Below, in pieces: positions 6,271 through 7,792 of a stretch of DNA of 7,792 nt. The position numbers were made by a program, and so were the translations under genes. Position 1 is the first letter of the stretch. Each line of letters opens with the position of its first letter. The notes under the pieces were generated by a model. That model was not told the origin of the DNA. It was given only the letters and a program-made list of their open reading frames with translations, and made no database searches. This stretch comes from Pontiellaceae bacterium (GTDB taxonomy: Bacteria; Verrucomicrobiota; Kiritimatiellia; Kiritimatiellales; Tichowtungiaceae): NCBI GenBank assembly GCA_025457785.1, contig JALOTS010000173.1, positions 1 through 7,792 on the forward strand, given 5' to 3'.

Positions 6271-7792
6271 TTATTCCTCCAGCCGAACATCGATTTTATA
6301 GTAACCGCAAGGAACGGTTGTTGCGTTAGTAAAACTGCCGCGTGTCCAGGGGATATTACTTTCCAGACATTGAAACCCCGTCAACAGGTTGGTTGTCCAA
6401 TAGACCGAATAAACCCGTCCCGAAACAGCATTCCATCCGAGCACCTTCCCATCCGTTAAAGATTGGAAATCGGAAATCAATAATCGGCTCTGCGGGTCGT
6501 TCGGGTCGAGTCCGGCGATGTAGGCTTGGCGCACGGTATTGAACCCATTGGAACAAACCGCATTCGGATTGGCGTTAGTGGCACCGCCGAAATACTGAAG
6601 TTCCCATGCGTCGGGGAGTCCGTCGGTATCCAAATCTGGTACCCACAGCGCCGTCGGACGGCCACACCACGGTTCCGGAACCGGCGGCCACCCGGCTGAT
6701 TCAACCAGACGATAAACGATCACATTATTCGCGCCGTCAAAAACAGATCCCCCCAGCACGGGCGCGTTTCCGTAAAAATACATTCCCGCTAGGCGGCGGC
6801 AACAGCCGAATGCGCTGTCTCCAATTTTGGTGACCCTGTCGGGGATTGTGACACTGGTCAGGTTGCACCAATAGAATGCCTCTGCTTCGATGTTGGTGAC
6901 GCTGTTTCCAATCAGGACGTTAGTCAGGTTGGTGCAGAACCAAAACGCACCATGTCCGATGTGTGTAACACTGTTTGGGATCGTTACACTGGTCAGGCTT
7001 TCGCACCATTCGAACACGTACAACTCAATGCTGGTGACGCTGTTTCCGATCAGGACGTTAATCAGGTTGGGGCAGAATGCGAAGGCACCAGACCCGATGT
7101 TCGTGACGCTATCCGGGATCGTGATGCCAGTCAGACCGGTACAGAAAGAAAAAGCGCCCCCCCCGATGCTGGTGACGCTATTCGGAATCGTGATGCCAGC
7201 CAGACCGGAACACCATGTGAACACGCCGTCTCCGATGCTGGTGACGCTGTTGCCGATCATAACATTGGTCAGGCTGGTGCAGCCTTCGAACGCACAACTT
7301 CCAATGGTTATAACGCTGTTCGGGATCGTGATGTCGGTCAAACCGGAGCATCCATAGAACGTATTGCTTTCGATGCTGGTGATTCTGTCGGAAAGTGTGA
7401 CGTTGGTCAGGCCGGAGCAACTAAGGAACGCTGCAGATCCGATGCTGGTGATGTTGTCGGGAAGTGTAACGCTGGTCAGGCCGGAGCAACAAATGAACGC
7501 ATATCTTTCAATGCTGGTGATGCTGTTGGGAAGCGTGACACTGGGCAGATTGGTACAGAAAGCGAATGCATTGGTTCCGATGATGGTGACGCTGTTGCCG
7601 ATTATAACTTTGGTCAGGCTTGTGCAGCTCTCGAACGCAGAATTTCCAATGTTTATAACGCTGTTCGGGATCGTGATGTCGGTCAAGCTGGAGCAGTCAT
7701 AGAATGCATCGTTCCCAATGTCGGTGACGTTGTTTCCGATCAGAACGTTAGTTAAGCCGGAACACCCGCTGAACATGCCATCTTTGATGGTG
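6271..7792 (-). CDS. BspA-type leucine-rich repeat protein, 5' end missing
   Basis: The frame is open to the right edge, so the N-terminus, including any signal peptide, is outside the window; 506 residues are seen. From the edge come a partial and then 14 near-perfect 23-residue repeats of the BspA/LRR_5 type, consensus LTSVTIPNSVTSIG..AF..C. A degenerate cap with GRPTALW follows. Next is DLDTDGLPDAWE with YFGG and AGLDPNDP, resembling the acidic thrombospondin type-3-like calcium-binding module of PVC secreted proteins. A beta-rich C-terminal domain ends KIDVRLEE. I see no LPXTG, PEP-CTERM-like tail or C-terminal membrane helix, so it may be secreted or anchored by its N-terminus. BspA repeats in other bacteria act in adhesion to proteins or cells; here a binding role is inference. 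Units alternate between IPNSV and IGNSV types, suggesting block duplication. The gene converges with the transporter and has no visible functional partner. Confidence 0.88.
   Translation of the reverse strand, partial: TIKDGMFSGCSGLTNVLIGNNVTDIGNDAFYDCSSLTDITIPNSVINIGNSAFESCTSLTKVIIGNSVTIIGTNAFAFCTNLPSVTLPNSITSIERYAFICCSGLTSVTLPDNITSIGSAAFLSCSGLTNVTLSDRITSIESNTFYGCSGLTDITIPNSVITIGSCAFEGCTSLTNVMIGNSVTSIGDGVFTWCSGLAGITIPNSVTSIGGGAFSFCTGLTGITIPDSVTNIGSGAFAFCPNLINVLIGNSVTSIELYVFEWCESLTSVTIPNSVTHIGHGAFWFCTNLTNVLIGNSVTNIEAEAFYWCNLTSVTIPDRVTKIGDSAFGCCRRLAGMYFYGNAPVLGGSVFDGANNVIVYRLVESAGWPPVPEPWCGRPTALWVPDLDTDGLPDAWELQYFGGATNANPNAVCSNGFNTVRQAYIAGLDPNDPQSRLLISDFQSLTDGKVLGWNAVSGRVYSVYWTTNLLTGFQCLESNIPWTRGSFTNATTVPCGYYKIDVRLEE
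6459..6486. repeat. 7-nt-period tract in LRR protein gene
   Basis: Four 7-mers in register on the plus strand, AAGATTG, GAAATCG, GAAATCA and ATAATCG, lie at the junction of the DGLPD module and the C-terminal domain. They are translated on the minus strand as LLISDFQS. The tract is short, so chance is possible, but the period equals that of the two tracts in the helicase-nuclease and it too sits at a domain boundary. Confidence 0.45.
6793..7792. repeat. Array of 69-bp LRR-encoding repeats
   Basis: Fourteen units of 69 bases (one of 66), plus a partial unit at the edge, encode the LRR_5 repeats. Nucleotide similarity is highest between non-adjacent units: a 21-base stretch starting at 7321 recurs at 7666, exactly 345 bases (five units) away. 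Units near 6898 and 7036 match closely at a 138-base (two-unit) offset. This points to duplication of multi-unit blocks and makes the locus prone to length change and misassembly. Confidence 0.85.

Noticed and set aside
6952..7755. Plus-strand open frame of 267 codons with periodic 'DAGDAV' residues
   Set aside because: The periodicity is the antisense image of the 69-bp LRR repeats on the minus strand. The minus reading gives a known repeat family and continues into recognised C-terminal domains.
6793..7792. CRISPR array
   Set aside because: The period is 69 bases with degenerate repeats, no spacers, and continuous coding for leucine-rich repeats.

Overview
The window reads as chromosomal DNA from a member of the PVC superphylum, most likely Kiritimatiellota or a related Verrucomicrobiota lineage. 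The main clue is the right-hand gene: BspA-type leucine-rich repeats end in a GRPTALW-like cap, followed by a 'DTDGLPDAWE...YFGG...AGLDP' calcium-binding-type module and a short beta-rich C-terminal domain, a combination I associate with secreted proteins of those phyla. This is recall, not a database result.

Layout from left to right. (1) 93-1313, minus: threonine synthase (thrC), catalytically recognisable but stopping shortly after the DPHTAVG segment, so it appears to lack roughly the last 50-60 residues. (2) 1314-1682: a 369-base gap holding a perfect inverted repeat, a 23-codon ORF with a good Shine-Dalgarno on the plus strand, and a terminator-like fold behind the helicase gene. (3) 1683-4745, minus: a RecB/AddA-family helicase-nuclease of about 1020 residues with all helicase motifs and a C-terminal PD-(D/E)XK nuclease. 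No AddB/RecC partner lies beside it. (4) 4746-4864: a divergent intergenic region with an 8-nt-period degenerate tandem repeat and a TTGACA/palindrome cluster. (5) 4865-6006, plus: an MFS transporter split by a frameshift that also seems to have lost material at the domain junction, so probably a pseudogene or an assembly error. (6) 6007-6270: a convergent intergenic region rich in inverted repeats. (7) 6271 to the right edge, minus: the 3' part of the BspA-like surface or secreted protein.

The genes do not form an obvious pathway or operon. ThrC is amino-acid biosynthesis, the helicase-nuclease is recombinational repair, the MFS protein is membrane transport and the LRR protein is extracellular. 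The most unusual feature is a set of four degenerate short-period tandem tracts. Three have a 7-nt period and lie inside coding DNA: two in the helicase-nuclease linker and one in the LRR protein. The fourth has an 8-nt period and lies in the divergent promoter region, where it creates a spurious N-terminal extension of the helicase ORF. They look like one class of spreading micro-repeat tolerated in protein linkers. I see no CRISPR array, tRNA, rRNA or complete insertion sequence, and no new multi-gene system that I could defend.
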